From NCBI GenBank assembly GCA_014529385.2, contig CM043942.1:35802469-35866468 (forward strand): 64,000 nt of DNA, given 5' to 3'. Made by a program: the position numbers and the translations under genes. Source of the stretch: Adiantum capillus-veneris. Lineage: Eukaryota > Streptophyta > Polypodiopsida > Polypodiales > Pteridaceae. How positions within the stretch are numbered: the stretch's first letter is position 1; each line of letters begins with the position of its first letter. Shown one piece after another: positions 11,566-21,136 of the stretch. The notes under the pieces were generated by a model, which saw only the letters and a list, made by a program, of their open reading frames with translations, was not told the origin of the DNA and ran no database searches.

Positions 11566-11666
11566 TGCATGGAAAAACTTTCTGTGCTTTTGGCAAATGC
11601 ACCAAATCTCAAATATCACGCTTCTCCAGAGATTGCATTTCCGACAGCATGGTCCTATACATTTCT

Positions 11667-12006
11667 CGCTGTCAGGACTAGTCGATGCTTCCTTGAAGCA
11701 AGACGGTTCGCCACAATCTGTCAACATGACATGATCAGCACCAGTAACAAATATATCCGGTTGCCTTGATGGTCGGGTTGACCTCCGAACCAAAGGCTCC
11801 ATATTTCCAGCTTGCTATCAAGCCTGCAAATCTGCTCGCTGTCCGGACTAGCCGATGCTTCCTTGAAGCAAGACGGCTTACCACAATCTGTCAACATGAC
11901 ATAATCAACACCAGGAACAAATCTATATGGCTGCCTTGATGGTCGGGTTGACCTCCGAACCAAAGGCTCCATATTTCCAGCTTGCTATCGAGCCTACAAA
12001 TCTACA
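11667..12006. repeat. 170-bp tandem duplication in the copia linker
   Basis: The segment encoding RRSTRPSRQP to DCG.PSCFKEAS.SPDSE occurs twice with a period of about 170 bp (11667-11836 and 11837-12006). A related single copy lies near 9925-10010 in element B. Confidence 0.8.
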
Positions 12007-12547
12007 ACTTGTTGTCCTAACATTTTAGACTGACCAGCTGATTGAGACTGTCCAAAGTCTGACACTCTATGATGTTGTCCTCCATGCAAGTCTGCCAGTT
12101 TTGATTATCCTGATTTGTGCTACTCCGACTGTGAACTATGATGGGCAATTTCTGGCTGAGCATTTTCAGCACCATTCCCTACACTTTTGGGCATATACAT
12201 TACTGTCCAAAAGGTACATCTTCTCAGAAAACAACTCTCCTAACTTCTTCAATCCTTTAAGGTTGTTTGTGCATGCAATCCTCCCGGAAGATTACATCAT
12301 GGCTGCGGACAATTTTTCTCTTTTCGAGATCCCATAATCGATACCCCATTTCACCATTGTCACCATGTCCTAGGAATACACACTTACAAGACTTTGGCTC
12401 CAACGTGATGTGCTCAAAAGCTTCGCAAACAAACACTCTCAGATGAGCGTGCGAAGGTGGCTTGCCCAACCACGCTGCCTGGGGAACTCCCCCACCCAAA
12501 GGCCTGTGCGGTGATCGATTAATCAAATGTACGGTTTTCATAACAGC

Positions 12548-13746
12548 TGTAAGGTGTAGCGGAAGTGAATGTTGAACTTTGCTCAAGATGAGTGCTCCGA
12601 AGTGTGCTCAAGGTTCCTTTTACTTACGGAAGGGAGAGCCTTCCGTTCCTTTAGTGAGAGAGTGCAAATGATCACAAACAAAGTGGTAAATATTGTGAAT
12701 GAAGGTGCTGAGACTGAGAGATAGAGAGAGAAGAATACGACACCAGAATGTTGTCAAACCCTCCTCCAAAGGCCCCACTCTCTATGGCGAGAGCGGTCTA
12801 CTATTGATTGCACAAATCTCTACAATGCTTTGGACTTGCTGATGATGTCGACGACGACAAGACGGGCTGAAATGTGAAAACGCTGATGGTTGAAATATGC
12901 AAATCTTTATCTGCTGAATTCTGACTCTATGTCGGTGATGACGGCGATGACAACGATGCAACGATGACGCGCTGAAAACGCAGATGCTGAAACCTGCGTT
13001 TTCCGGGCTGAATCTGCAAACCTTGGCTGATCTGACCGTGCGGCGAGGATCTGCTGTGGGAAGGTGAGATCTGTGAGGTTTGGGGTTTCTACTACGATGT
13101 CTATGTGCTGAAAACTGAAAACGCTGAGGCTATGGCTGGATCTGTCGTCGAAAAATTGCAAAACGCTAGGATGCTCTGCAAATGCAAAAACGCTAGGGCT
13201 GATTTGTGACCTGCTACAAAAACGCTAGAGGATCTACTGAGTCTGATGTCGCTAGGCTACTGCAAATGCAAAACGCTGGGCTGATCTGCAAAGCTAACAA
13301 CGCTGGCTTTGTTCTTTGGCTGAAAACGCTAGGTGATCATGCCGGGGGGTCTTGCCAAGAAGGTGCACTGCCGGATGTCTGGTCCCTGCTGCCTCTTTTG
13401 CTAGAAAGTGCTAGCGCTAGGGTTTCTTATATATCTGCTTTCCAAAATTGCCCTACCCAGTTTCCCAACAAAAGTCACTTAAAAATAATAAGTCAAAAAT
13501 GGCTAAAATAGGGAAAATAGGTCTATGCAATGTAAAAATGCTCCTGATGGGTTCTGATGGTAATCTGATGATCATGCTGTGTGCAACCAGAGGATATGCA
13601 TTTGCTCTAAGTGTCTGGACATGCACGGTGTGCGAACACTCACAAAGGTGCTAGAACACTTCTAAGCTAAGCTAACTGAATTGAATTGAACCCTTGTCAT
13701 GAAGTAGCTTGTGCACGTACACATAGGGTTAGATGTGCACGTGACA
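12548..13746 (-). mobile_element. Solo LTR of the chromodomain gypsy family (L1)
   Basis: The sequence begins TGTAAGGTG and ends GTGCACGTGACA on the plus strand, giving TGTCAC...TTACA on the element strand. The same LTR occurs beside gypsy pol and primer-site sequence elsewhere in the window, which fixes its orientation as minus. Copia integrase sequence is interrupted exactly here. The flanks ACAGC (12543-12547) and ACAAC (13747-13751) match at four of five bases, as expected for a 5-bp target duplication. There is no internal region, so it is a solo LTR, most simply formed by recombination between the LTRs of a full element. Confidence 0.85.
12870..13335. repeat. AAAACGCT-type motif cluster within LTR L1
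   Basis: The word AAAACGCT, usually followed by AGG or GAG/GGG, recurs roughly eight or nine times at irregular spacing inside this LTR, including variants such as ACAACGCTGG. The same array is present in the other long-form LTR copies (17040-17944 and 21137-22330) and a reduced version in the GA-containing copies. On the element strand the word is AGCGTTTT. Confidence 0.6.
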
Positions 13747-14040
13747 ACAACCTCTGTCCAAAAACCATGGGGTAATGGAGCATGAGACAACATACATCGG
13801 ACGTTTTCTTGAATAGTCCGATTCACTCGCTCTGCAACACCATTCTGGGGTGGATTATGAGGTGTAGTCAACTCTCTCTTTATTCCTTTACTGTCACAGA
13901 AGTCCTGGAAAGACTTTGACACATACTCACTCCCATTGTCAGAGCGCAGACACTTTACCGTATTGTTGACCTGATTTTCAGCAAGTACCACAAATTGTTT
14001 TAACTTAGCCAGGGCCTCATCCTTATGCACCCTCAAGCTT

Positions 14041-15043
14041 CTTGATGTTCAAAAGATTGTTGTCGTCACTGTTGCTTGCCTTGACTTCAGCCCATAAAAG
14101 GAGATTGAAGCCTTTGTTGACTGAAATCTCAAACTTGGTTTGCAACATTGATAAACGTTGACAAAGAAGCACAAGATCAGCTGCGCAGACTGTTTCGTGC
14201 CGGTCTCAAAACTCGAACTAGAGGTTCATACTCAGAAGTGTGTCCAATTTGCAGGTTTCAAGGTAGCTAGGTACGTAGTGTTCGGTACAAATTTGGTACA
14301 TAAGGTACGTAGTACAGAATGGATTGAGTTTTTAGGTACGTAAAAAAATTCGTCCTTTTTTTCAAAAAGCCTAAAACTAAGAGTACTTCATACCTTTACT
14401 TATGCATTCACCAAGACTTCAAATAAAGATTAGAGTCCACAACTCTAACCGAACAATGAAAACACAAAGCTGATCAATGTCTACAGCTAAACAATGTCAA
14501 ATGTCTCATGTTATGGTCTCATAAAACTAAGAGCATCAAAAAAGAAGTACATAATAATAATCTAAGACTGAAGTATGAAGTTTTGACTCTAATAAGTTTT
14601 GCAAACCTTACAATGCATGATTTTTTTTCTTCGAAAAGAAGCATCTGTATGGATCCCGATCCATACGTACGGATCTGTATTGTACGGCTGTACTGTATGG
14701 ACCTATCGGTACGTTGTACGGATGCAACCTTGGCAGGTTTAGACTCAACAATCTACAAAATTCAGATTATCCAGCAATGTGATTCAACTGCAGCAATATG
14801 ATTCATCTTTAGTAATTCGGATTCAACTTTAGCAATTCAGCTGCAGACCTTTTGCACTTTTGATACGCTCTGGGAAACTCTCGCTCGTTGCCTAAATCGA
14901 AACTGAGTTATCAAGGTACAGATCTGCGAGCTCGAAGCTCATAAGCACTCTCTCTCTGCAGGTTTGTTGCTCCACCTGCAAGACCAAGATGACCTTGCTT
15001 TGAATCTTGCACGCTGTTGCAATGATAAAGACTGTCTGCGCAC
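14041..15043. other. Unrecognised segment shared with 23624-24155
   Basis: Apart from the MITE at 14259-14732 this segment matches 23624-24155. It lies between copia integrase and an LTR in both places. I could not recognise a protein in it. It may be leader or untranslated retroelement sequence. Confidence 0.55.
14259..14732. mobile_element. hAT-like MITE with 8-bp target duplication
   Basis: A 474-bp insertion begins CAAGGTAGC and ends GCAACCTTG, a nine-base terminal inverted repeat with one mismatch. It is flanked by GCAGGTTT at 14251-14258 and again at 14733-14740. The paralogous sequence near 23844-23851 has a single GCAGGTTT and no insertion, which is an empty site. An 8-bp duplication and CA-starting short inverted repeats are the signature of hAT transposons. 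The element has no coding capacity, so it would have needed transposase from elsewhere. Its right part is rich in GTACGTA- and GTACGG-type words. Confidence 0.85.
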
Positions 15044-15178
15044 TGTAAGGTGCAGCGGAAGTGAATGTTGAACTTTGCTCAAGAAGAGTGCTCCGAACTG
15101 TGCTCAAGGTTTCTTTTACTTACGGAAGGGAGAGCCTTCCGTTCCTTTAATGAGAGAGTGCAAGTGATCACAAACAAA

Positions 15179-15718
15179 CGGGGGCAGCGGCTTGGTCCAC
15201 TCTCACGGGCCCGGCACTTCAGTTTGAGCTATCTTCCACCAGCAGGATGATAGTGATACAGGGGGGGTGTCCTACACTCCAGCCTGCCTACAGAGCTTAC
15301 TCCACAGGAGTGGTGCAGTGAGAGAGAGGAGTGTTGGGAGCTCGTCAGTGGCTCTGTGCCGCCAGCAGAGAGTGTTCGTGACTTTTGGCTAGAGCTAATC
15401 CATACTCTCAGAGGACAGCTTGAGGGCCTACAGGGTAGCTCCGACCGCATGCGGGAGCGCCGCGAGGCTTTCCTTCGACTCTGGCGCCCTGGGCCTTTCT
15501 ATACCATTGTCCAGGGTGTGCTCAGATGGCAATACCGACCACCTGTGTGGCTCTTTCCTCCTCCCATCCCTTGATTTAGCCTCATTGTGTATATGTTGTT
15601 CTTTCATTGGGAGAGTCTCCCCATCACGTTTGTTGTAGCCCTCTCTTGCAGAGGTGGTTGAAGCCCTATGGGCAGCTTTCATTAACTAATAGAAGGATCT
15701 TTTTCTCGGGAAAAAAAA
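15179..15718 (+). mobile_element. 540-bp A-tailed retroposon with 16-bp target duplication
   Basis: The insertion ends in nine A residues (15711-15719, sharing the last base with the target copy). It is flanked by AGTGATCACAAACAAA at 15163-15178 and 15719-15734. The paralogous LTR at 24156-25118 is uninterrupted at this point. An A tail plus a long target duplication is the product of LINE-driven retroposition. An open frame (about 15257-15574) encodes an arginine-rich segment with FWLELIHTLRGQLEGL and ends PPVWLFPPPIP. I do not recognise it; it may be the 3' end of a LINE ORF or of a retroposed transcript. Confidence 0.85.
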
Positions 15719-16122
15719 AGTGATCACAAACAAATTGGATAAACATTGTGAATGAAGGTGTTGAGACTGAGAGATAGAGAGAGAAGAATACGACACCATA
15801 CAAGTTGTCAAACCCTCCTCCGAAGGCCCTTCTCTCGATGGCGAGAGAAGTCTATGCTATTGATTGCACAAAACTGGTACAAGATGTTGATGCAAACTCG
15901 TGAGGCCATGATGCAATGTTTGTCTAGGTTGGAGACGACGAAAGCGGCGACGACGACGTCTGCTGAATTAGCTCTTGTCGGGTTGTTCTTTATCTGTCGA
16001 AATCGTTGGATTTACTGCTGAAAAATGCTGAACCTAAAGTTGTCCAAAACGCTGATTGGCTTTGCTTGTTAAAAAATGCCAGGGCTTTGCAAGGGTTCTT
16101 GCTTTGGCTTTGCAGGGGTTCT

Positions 16123-16124
<2 letters not shown>

Positions 16125-16184
<60 letters not shown>
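16125..16184. repeat. (GA)n microsatellite in LTR L2
   Basis: About 60 bp of GA repeat inside the LTR; the paralogous LTR has one at 24672-24735. Confidence 0.95.
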
Positions 16185-16189
<5 letters not shown>

Positions 16190-16564
16190 TGTTGCAAGCA
16201 ACTTGCCTGTGCACTTCTTCCTCTTCTGCCAGATTCCCCTAGCGCCAGGTTTTCTTTTATATTTGCTTGGCTCATTTGCCTACCCAGTTTCCCAACAAAA
16301 GTCAATTAAAAAGAATACGTGAAAAATGGCTAAAATAGGGAAAATAGGTTGTGTACTGGAAAATGCTCTTGATGGGTTCTAACTGTGATCTGATGATCAT
16401 GTTGTGTGCAACCGGAGGATATGCATCTACTCTAAGTGCTTGGGCATGCATGGTTTGCAAACAGACTCACAGAAGTGCCAGAACACTTCCTAAGCTAGGC
16501 TAACTGAACCCTGGACTTAAAGTAGCTTATCCACATGCACATAGGGTTAGATGTGCACGTGACA

Positions 16565-17039
16565 TCCCCTCCTTTTTAAAGTGAGGTACTGGTACCGTGC
16601 TGCATGGCTTCCTTGTAGTCTTCCAACAACTCTGGGTAATCTTTGAAAAACTCTTCGTCGATCCACATTGCTTCATGGGTTCCTCCATCCTTGAACTTCA
16701 AAAAGTACTGTCTCACTTGCTTCTTTGAACATGGCGAAACCGATGTAACAACACTTGCTCCGGCTCCATGACATCGATGATCTCCGGCTCTTCTTCTTCC
16801 GAAATGTCCTTTGGAGGCGTTCCTTGGAACACTTTCAACCAAGAAACATGGAAAACGTTGTGCATTGACCATGAGTTAGGCAATTGCAATTTCATTGAAA
16901 CCTCAATTATCTTTTTAATTATAGGAAATGGACCATACATTCGAAAAGACAACTTTGGACACTTCTTTCCAACTTGCTTAAGACGTTGCTTCATGATTCT
17001 TAAATACACCCAATCCCCTTCCTTGATCGAAACATCCTG
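16565..17039 (-). pseudogene. Gypsy integrase C-terminus and chromodomain (element 1)
   Basis: Minus-strand translation gives KLSFRMYGPFPIIKKI, then KLQLPNSWSMHNVFHVSWLK, then MEPEQVLLHRFRH, then QVRQYFLKFKDG and MWIDEEFFKDYPELLEDY. This is the integrase C-terminal GPY/F-like region followed by a chromodomain, as in plant chromoviruses. A frameshift lies between the two parts. The fragment ends at the polypurine tract next to LTR L2. On the right it stops at 17039, where it is joined to the interior of another LTR. In intact elements the chromodomain steers integration to particular chromatin. Confidence 0.85.
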
Positions 17040-17982
17040 ACAATGCTTTGGACTTGCTGACGACGACGAGGACGATGATGAGATGGGCTAAAATCTGAAA
17101 ATGCTAATGGCTGAAATTTGCAAATCTTTATCTGCTGAATTCTGACTCTATGTCGGTGACGACGATGCAACGACGACGCGCTGAAAACGCAGATGCTGAA
17201 GTCTACGTTTTCCGGACTGAATCTACAAACTCTCGTTGATCTGACTGTGCGGCGAGGATTTGCTGCGGGAAGGTGAGATCTACGAGGTTTGGTGTTTCTA
17301 CTGCGGTGTCTATGTGCTGAAAACTGAAAATGATGAGACTATGGCTGGATCTGTCACCGGAATTTTGCAAAACGCTAGGATGCTCTGCAAATGCAAAAAC
17401 GCTAGGGCTGATTTCTGACCTGCTGCAAAAACGCTAGAGGATCTGTTGCGTCTGCTGTCGCCAGACATCTGCAAATGCAAAACATTGGGCTGATATGCCG
17501 GCTTGTTCTTTGGCTGAAAACGCTAGGTGATCATGCCAAGGGGTCTTGCTGAGAAGGTGCATTGTCGGATGTCTGGTCATTGCTGCCTCTTCTGCTAGAA
17601 AGTGCTAGTGCTAGGGTTTGTTATACATCTGCTTGCCAAAATTGCCCTACCCAGTTTCCCAACAAAAGTCACTTAAAAAAATAATAAGTGAAAAATGGCT
17701 AAAATAGAGAAAATAGGTCTATGCACTGTAAAAATGCTCCTGATGGGTTCCGATGGTAATTTGATGATCATGCTGGGTGCAACCAAAGGATATGCATCTA
17801 CTCTAAGTGTCTGGACATGCACGGTCTGCGAACAGACTCACAAAGGTGCCAGAACACTTCCTAAGCTAAGCTAACTGAACTGAACTGAACTCTTGTCATG
17901 AAGTAGCTCGTCCACGTACACATAGGGTTAGATGTGCACGTGACATCCCCTTCTTTTCATAGGGTTAGATGTGCACGTGACA
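17040..17982 (-). mobile_element. Truncated gypsy LTR (L3)
   Basis: Same family as L1 and L4 but missing about 275 bp at its low-coordinate end, where it joins gypsy pol sequence at 17039/17040. At its other end the LTR start and the adjoining purine tract are present twice: GTTAGATGTGCACGTGACA followed by TCCCCT occurs near 17926-17950 and again near 17964-17987, a period of about 38 bp. It is best read as the 3' LTR of the element whose gag lies at 19270-20723. Confidence 0.75.
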
Positions 17983-18640
17983 TCCCCTCCTTTTCAAAGT
18001 GAGGTACTGGTACTGAACTGTATGGCATCAAAGGAGATCGCCAACAACGTTTGGATGAATCCTGGGAAAGACTCTTCGCCGGCCCACTCTGATGTGTGGG
18101 TCATGCGATACTTGAACTTCATAAAGGTCTGCGACGCTTGCTTCTTTGGGCCACGCTGAAAGCGACACAAAGTTATCTGTGGCTCCTTCGATGCCTCAAC
18201 TTCGTCTATAGTCATGCGTCTATCTTCTTCAAGAATCTCCGAGGATGAAAATTCCTGAAACCACTTTCAACACAAAAACATGAACATACCCATTCCACGT
18301 AAAGTGACTGGAAAAATTCTAGTCTTCTTCAAAGACTGTGCATGCAATGTAGATGAACATAGAGACGGAGTGCCAAACCGTTCATCAAACACACGCAAAC
18401 AATGGATTCAAAACTTGTCTTTCTGATCTAAATCTATCAACTGCTGCAAATCACAATGGATTCCTTGGGTACAAACATTTCATCTTTTCATGAGTAATCC
18501 GCATACATCCGTGCTCATTCATGAGTGAATCGTGTTCATCGTACCATATGTCATGCCTATGAAAAGGGTCACATAAGGACGGTGACTAAAATACAGGAAA
18601 GCATCACGAATGAAACACTCGAACAATGTGTGCTGACTAA
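17983..18640 (-). pseudogene. Gypsy element 2: chromodomain and integrase remnants
   Basis: Next to the polypurine tract, the minus strand encodes KKQASQTFMKFKYR and a tail ending STSTSL, which match the chromodomain end of the related elements at 16565 and 25154 but have diverged strongly. Upstream to 18640 there are only scraps resembling the integrase zinc-binding region, with many stops. RT and RNase H appear to be deleted from this copy. Confidence 0.55.
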
Positions 18641-19304
18641 TCATCGAACACAAAATACTTCCTGTGGGGGTTCTTTGGACCTTGACTCGAGAGCGAAGAT
18701 CGGCTCTTCGTGATTGATCGAATCTGCAATGAGGTTAGCTTCACTAGAAAAAGTATCAACTAAACCATCATCCTTGTGAACAATCACAACTTTATCCTGC
18801 AAATCATCATGCTTGTGAGTAATCACAGCTATAAAATGCAAATCATCATGCTCATGAATAATCACATCTTGATCATGCAAATCATCATGCTTATCATTAT
18901 CAAGAAAATCATGTGTGTTGTGCTTTGGAAAAGAAAAGACTGAGAGTCTCCTTCTCCTGAGTCTTTTCAATCTTCGCCTGCACATTAGAAATGAGAGACG
19001 AAGAATGAACAACTTGCTCCCCACAAATGACAATGGGAGAGTCACTTTTGGCATTGAAAGGGAACGTATTTTTCGCCCAATCAATGAGAGGGTTATGCTC
19101 ACGAAACCATCGAATGCCCAAAAGCATATCACATCCTGAAAGAGGAGAGACTACAAATTTTTTGCGGAAGGATGCTTGTTGAGCAGTGAACAAAACATCA
19201 AGGCACTCTTGCGTGATGAGAGATTTCATACCAGGGGAGAAGCTTGACATCTCAAAAGGAGATGTCTTGCTAAGGTCCAAGTGGGCTCTTTCGACAAGAG
19301 TCAC
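18641..19304 (-). pseudogene. Gypsy element 2: protease region with H/D-rich repeat
   Basis: The minus strand shows LVKLFDPGSMHDLIS (just upstream, 19300s), with the catalytic aspartate but P-G-S instead of the usual S/T-G, and the protease C-terminal GCDMLLGIRWFREHNPLIDW. After a frame change a run HDDLHDQDVIIHE, HDDLHFIAVITHK, HDDLQDKVVIVHK follows. This is a 13-residue (39-bp) tandem repeat in three copies at about 18781-18900. The equivalent part of the related element at 25119-29870 lacks it. There are frameshifts between the pieces. Confidence 0.75.
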
Positions 19305-20723
19305 TAATCAAATCATGCATACTGCCTGGGTCAAACAATTTGACCAAACGCTGACCCTTCACATGACCATAACACTTAATGAGAGACTCATCAATGGGAG
19401 GATCATGAGAAACTTGGGTTATGCTCGTGTTCTCCTTTATTGCATTGACAGAGGAAGTGGGTTCTGTGGGTTCTTTAGATTCATTAGAGTCAAGCTTAGG
19501 ACATGTTCTTTTTATGCGACCCTTGATGTGACAATAAAAACAAAGACCTTCCTTAGAATAAATGCTTTGTTCTTCCAACGTGATGTATCCTCTTAGAATT
19601 CCTTTTTCTGCCTTTTCATCTGGAGTGAGCTTAGGTGTAGCAATTGTGTTAGCTTTACCCTTAGGTTCATTTGGAGAGTTCTTTTCGGAGAGACTAGAGG
19701 AAGATTGGTTAGAAGAGCTACCATTCTTACCGTTCTTAGAAGTCTGAGTGGTACTTTGAGAAGTCTTGTTTTCCGTAGCCTTGTTGTGCTTTATCTCTTG
19801 TGCGAGAGCAATCGCTACCGCCTTGTTGAGATCGAGTGGATCGAGGACTTCGACATCATACTTGATATACTCGTCCAATCCAAAAAGGAATGCCTCCTTA
19901 CGCTTATCACCCGATTTGCATAATTGGGTGTCGAGCTGCAAAACACGACTAGAGAAAGACATAAGTGGCATACCATTTTGCTTGAGACTGCGCCAATCGT
20001 CTTTCAACCGTGCTAGGTACTGCGGTGGCATAAACCGCACCTTGAGCTTGTCTTGGAAGTCGGCCCAATGAAAGAAAGGGGCGCGCCTTCCTCGGCTTCT
20101 TTTAGGTGCGCGGTCAACTGTGCCTCTTGCCATGCGTGGTACCAATTAGTGGCATCAGCGGCAAGGTACATAGCTGCCGTCAAAACTTTGCTATTCCCTA
20201 TCTTCTTAGTTGTTGCAAAATAAGCATTAAATTGATGCAACCAAGAATGAATAATCGTAGCATCCATCTTACCATCATACTTACTGAACGTGATCTTTTC
20301 TGTGACGGGGTTGTTGGAGTCCGAATCTCAGCTTGTGCCACTTGATAAACTATCAACATCTTTGGCCGGCTCGGACTTTGAGGTGAGTACCTGTCGGACC
20401 AACTCTTGCATGCGTTGGTCTCTCAGCGCGTCACGCTCTAACTCCAAGGCTGCTCTTCTTTCTTTGCGCTCCCGATCCAAGATTGCCTTTCTTTCTTTGC
20501 GTGCTTCGCGCTCGTGCTCTAAGGCAAAGCGATTCGCTTCTTGTTGTAACATCATGTCCATCATCGACTTGACCAAAGCCTCCATCGGATTTGGTACAAT
20601 CCTTGGCGTAGATGGGGAAGGGGGAGGGTCGGAAAAACCTCCTGGTGGGGAAAATTCTTCTTCACCTTCTTCATGCTCATCACCTTCATGCAAAGTATCC
20701 ATTCCGCTTCGGGTGATGACCAT
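19270..20723 (-). pseudogene. Gypsy element 2: gag polyprotein
   Basis: Two large pieces make up the gag. The N-terminal piece (20723-20328) starts MVITRSGMD and has a highly charged REARKERKAILDRERKER coiled-coil-like stretch. The second (20267-19270) has the gag core (SKYDGKMDATIIHSWLHQF, AADATNWYHAWQEAQL, FHWADFQDKLKVRFMPPQY) and a zinc-knuckle-like CFYCHIKGRIKRTC. That knuckle should be C-x2-C-x4-H-x4-C, but the histidine is replaced by arginine. The related element at 28105 keeps the histidine (CYQCHVKGHIKKAC). At least one frameshift separates the pieces near 20100-20300. Gag forms the particle and binds element RNA. Confidence 0.85.
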
Positions 20724-21123
20724 ACACTAAGATCTTTGGTCCTTAAGTTCCTGAGAAACTTGGGTTCTTGTGGGTTCTTGAGGTTCTTCTTTAGCTTGCA
20801 ATCTGTGTTAGAGAAGGATCTTCTCGTACCCGAGCTCTACTCTTTTCTGCGGGTGCACCCCTTGGCGGCCTTGTACTCACACCAAGGTTGATTTTTCCCA
20901 CCTCACGTCGATTGGCCGGCCGCTAAGTGCACTTTCCGCTCTCAATGAGTGAAAAGAGGCACAAGGGGAGGTTGGACAAGCCCTTCTTTCTTGGGTTTCC
21001 CGTCACTCTTAAAAAACACAATTAGGAATCGACACGCACACGTGGACTTGGGTTACGTGCGACCGCAACAAGCAAAAAAAATTTATGTGGTTCTTTCCTT
21101 GAGTGATACAGAACACTGCCAAA

Positions 21124-21135
21124 GCTTTGATACCA
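21124..21135 (-). promoter_or_regulatory. Primer binding site (initiator tRNA-Met type)
   Basis: On the element strand TGGTATCAAAGC follows the LTR end ACA after one base. It differs by one base from TGGTATCAGAGC, the usual plant initiator-Met tRNA primer site. This marks the LTR at 21137 as a 5' LTR and fixes the orientation of the family. Confidence 0.85.
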
Positions 21136-21136
21136 A

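Larger units (their letters stand above)
11566..14040 (-). mobile_element. Copia element A, interrupted by an LTR
   Basis: A second minus-strand copia piece runs from the integrase (13747-14040: KCLRSDNGSEYVSKSFQDF, GIKRELTTPHNPPQNGVAE) across an inserted LTR at 12548-13746 and resumes at 12547 with TVHLINRSPHRPLGGG and PKSCKCVFLGHGD. It continues through the linker (RRSTRPSRQP, duplicated) to the start of reverse transcriptase (an EMQSLEKRDI-stop-DLVHLPKAQKVFPCKWVYKK pattern) near 11570-11640. There it stops abruptly and joins the protease of element B. The integrase keeps the glutamate of its DDE triad in SDNGSEY. The rest of RT and RNase H is missing. Confidence 0.85.
15044..16564 (-). mobile_element. 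Gypsy LTR (L2), GA-containing subtype, with nested insertion
   Basis: An LTR of the same family as L1, starting TGTAAGGTGCAGCGG and ending GTGCACGTGACA on the plus strand. It is the 3' LTR of the pol fragment on its right: the polypurine tract AAAAAGGAGGGGA (element strand) directly abuts it near 16565. Without the retroposon at 15179-15718 and its duplicated target it would be about 965 bp. It carries a (GA)n tract at 16125-16184 in place of most of the AAAACGCT array. The left flank matches that of the LTR at 24156. Confidence 0.8.

Noticed and set aside
16125-16242. Arginine/glutamate-repeat (RERERE) frames as RNA-binding proteins
   Set aside because: They are frames through the GA microsatellite inside a retrotransposon LTR.
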